From the NCBI GenBank assembly GCA_003230635.1, contig QIFF01000132.1, forward strand, positions 1 to 13,658: a stretch of DNA of 13,658 bases, read 5' to 3'. This document shows positions 13,015 to 13,658 of the stretch, in pieces (position 1 is the first letter of the stretch; the number at the start of each line of letters is the position of its first letter). Source of the DNA: a bacterium. Lineage in GTDB: Bacteria; SZUA-182. The position numbers and the translations under genes are program-made. The notes under the pieces are model-generated. The model saw only the letters and a program-made list of their open reading frames with translations. It made no database searches and was not told the origin of the DNA.

Positions 13015-13658
13015 TTAATCCTTAAAACTCTCCCCAAGAATTTCACGCGGAAACAAGCTCAACAAAACAGCAGCCAGAAAATAAATCCCCAGGCAGGCCA
13101 GAATGGTGTTGCTATGTCCCCAGCGCAGCCAGAGCAAGGTAATGCCCACCGCTCCCATGGTGGAGGTGGTGCTGTTAATCGCCCACATCCAGGCCACCAC
13201 CCCTCCCCGGCCATATTCTTCTAAGCAGCGAATACCCCAGACAAAGGGCATTCCCAGTAAAAATCCCAGCGGAGCAAACATCAAAAAGACCAGCCCCATT
13301 TTGCTTAAATTACTCCAGGCGGACACTGTCGTAAGCAGCTTGGGGAAGCAATAGGAATAAGCAGCCAAAATCAGCGCCACCAACACTAGCAACAACCACA
13401 TCGCCTTCTTTATATTCTTTACTTGCAGCTTACCGGCAGTCAGCGCCCCCAGGCCCATAAAGAGAGTAAAACTCAAGACGGTCACCAAAAAGCCCCAGGA
13501 GGGAATCCCCAATAAAAAATTGGCCTTTTGCATCAGGGTCAGCTCCAGGCCGATAAAGCCCAGGCCCAAACAGGCGAAATAGAGCAAGCCCACAAAATTA
13601 CCAACCAACCCTTTGCTCAAAGAGTGGCGGGGAGAAAGCAGGAGGGGCAGGATTATCA
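13015..13658 (-). CDS. C-terminal part of a polytopic membrane protein (spermidine synthase-like membrane family), partial
   Basis: The frame is open to the window edge, so the 5' end is missing; a TTG at 13620 is not a convincing start, and upstream codons (IILPLLLSPRHS) read on. About six membrane segments are visible in the roughly 214 residues. The block YFACLGLGFIGLELTLMQ followed by LLGIPSWGFLVTVLSFTLF and GLGAL matches the membrane part of large proteins related to spermidine synthase, in which a GLGF-(I/M)-x-(I/L)-E-x-x-x-x-Q segment recurs. The transported or modified substrate is unknown. It converges on the PEP-CTERM gene with a 42-base gap and no clear terminator. Confidence 0.65.
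   Translation of the reverse strand, partial: IILPLLLSPRHSLSKGLVGNFVGLLYFACLGLGFIGLELTLMQKANFLLGIPSWGFLVTVLSFTLFMGLGALTAGKLQVKNIKKAMWLLLVLVALILAAYSYCFPKLLTTVSAWSNLSKMGLVFLMFAPLGFLLGMPFVWGIRCLEEYGRGGVVAWMWAINSTTSTMGAVGITLLWLRWGHSNTILACLGIYFLAAVLLSLFPREILGESFKD

Overview
The window is bacterial chromosome from what is most likely an uncultured Gram-negative lineage. The evidence is a PEP-CTERM exosortase substrate with a signal peptide (12145-12972), dispersed hairpin repeats of a kind common in environmental genomes, and housekeeping genes with several GTG and TTG starts. I cannot name the phylum from sequence alone; Omnitrophota-like, Desulfobacterota-like and related candidate lineages are all compatible. 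Most genes look moderately GC-rich. The FRG gene, the two toxin-antitoxin-like pairs and the PEP-CTERM gene look clearly more AT-rich by eye.

Layout. (1) 1-1141: an AT-rich FRG-domain gene sits between two copies of a hairpin repeat that share a 19-bp identical core. (2) 1142-2786, plus strand: mazG (NTP pyrophosphohydrolase) overlaps a class IV PLP aminotransferase. (3) 2757-11848, minus strand: one long co-directional gene string, read in the order TPR protein, aroQ, pepP-like peptidase, [short remnant ORF, DUF4258 protein, YgiT-type zinc-finger protein], efp, [palindromic repeat], accB, accC, dksA/traR-like, thpR, [MNT nucleotidyltransferase, HEPN protein], recA, nadX. Its first gene has a near-consensus sigma70 promoter (TTGACA, 17 nt, TATGAT with extended -10). 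The last gene, nadX, overlaps the aminotransferase tail to tail by 30 bp. (4) 11849-12144: an intergenic region with that promoter, an oppositely directed promoter, and a short well-initiated ORF resembling the first residues of a transposase. (5) 12145-12972: the PEP-CTERM protein. (6) 13015-13658, minus strand: the C-terminal part of a polytopic membrane protein that runs off the window edge.

How the genes fit together. The minus-strand string combines well-known core neighbourhoods: aroQ-pepP-efp-accB-accC (chorismate synthesis, peptide turnover, translation of polyproline, malonyl-CoA synthesis) and thpR-recA (RNA end processing, recombination). Each neighbourhood is interrupted by a two-gene toxin-antitoxin-like pair in the same orientation as its host genes: DUF4258/YgiT between pepP and efp, and MNT/HEPN between thpR and recA. 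Together with the FRG gene next door, this makes three defence-type insertions in about 10 kb. I did not find a complete new multi-gene system. The most unusual features are these insertions, the repeats beside gene starts, and two short ORFs that look like remnants.
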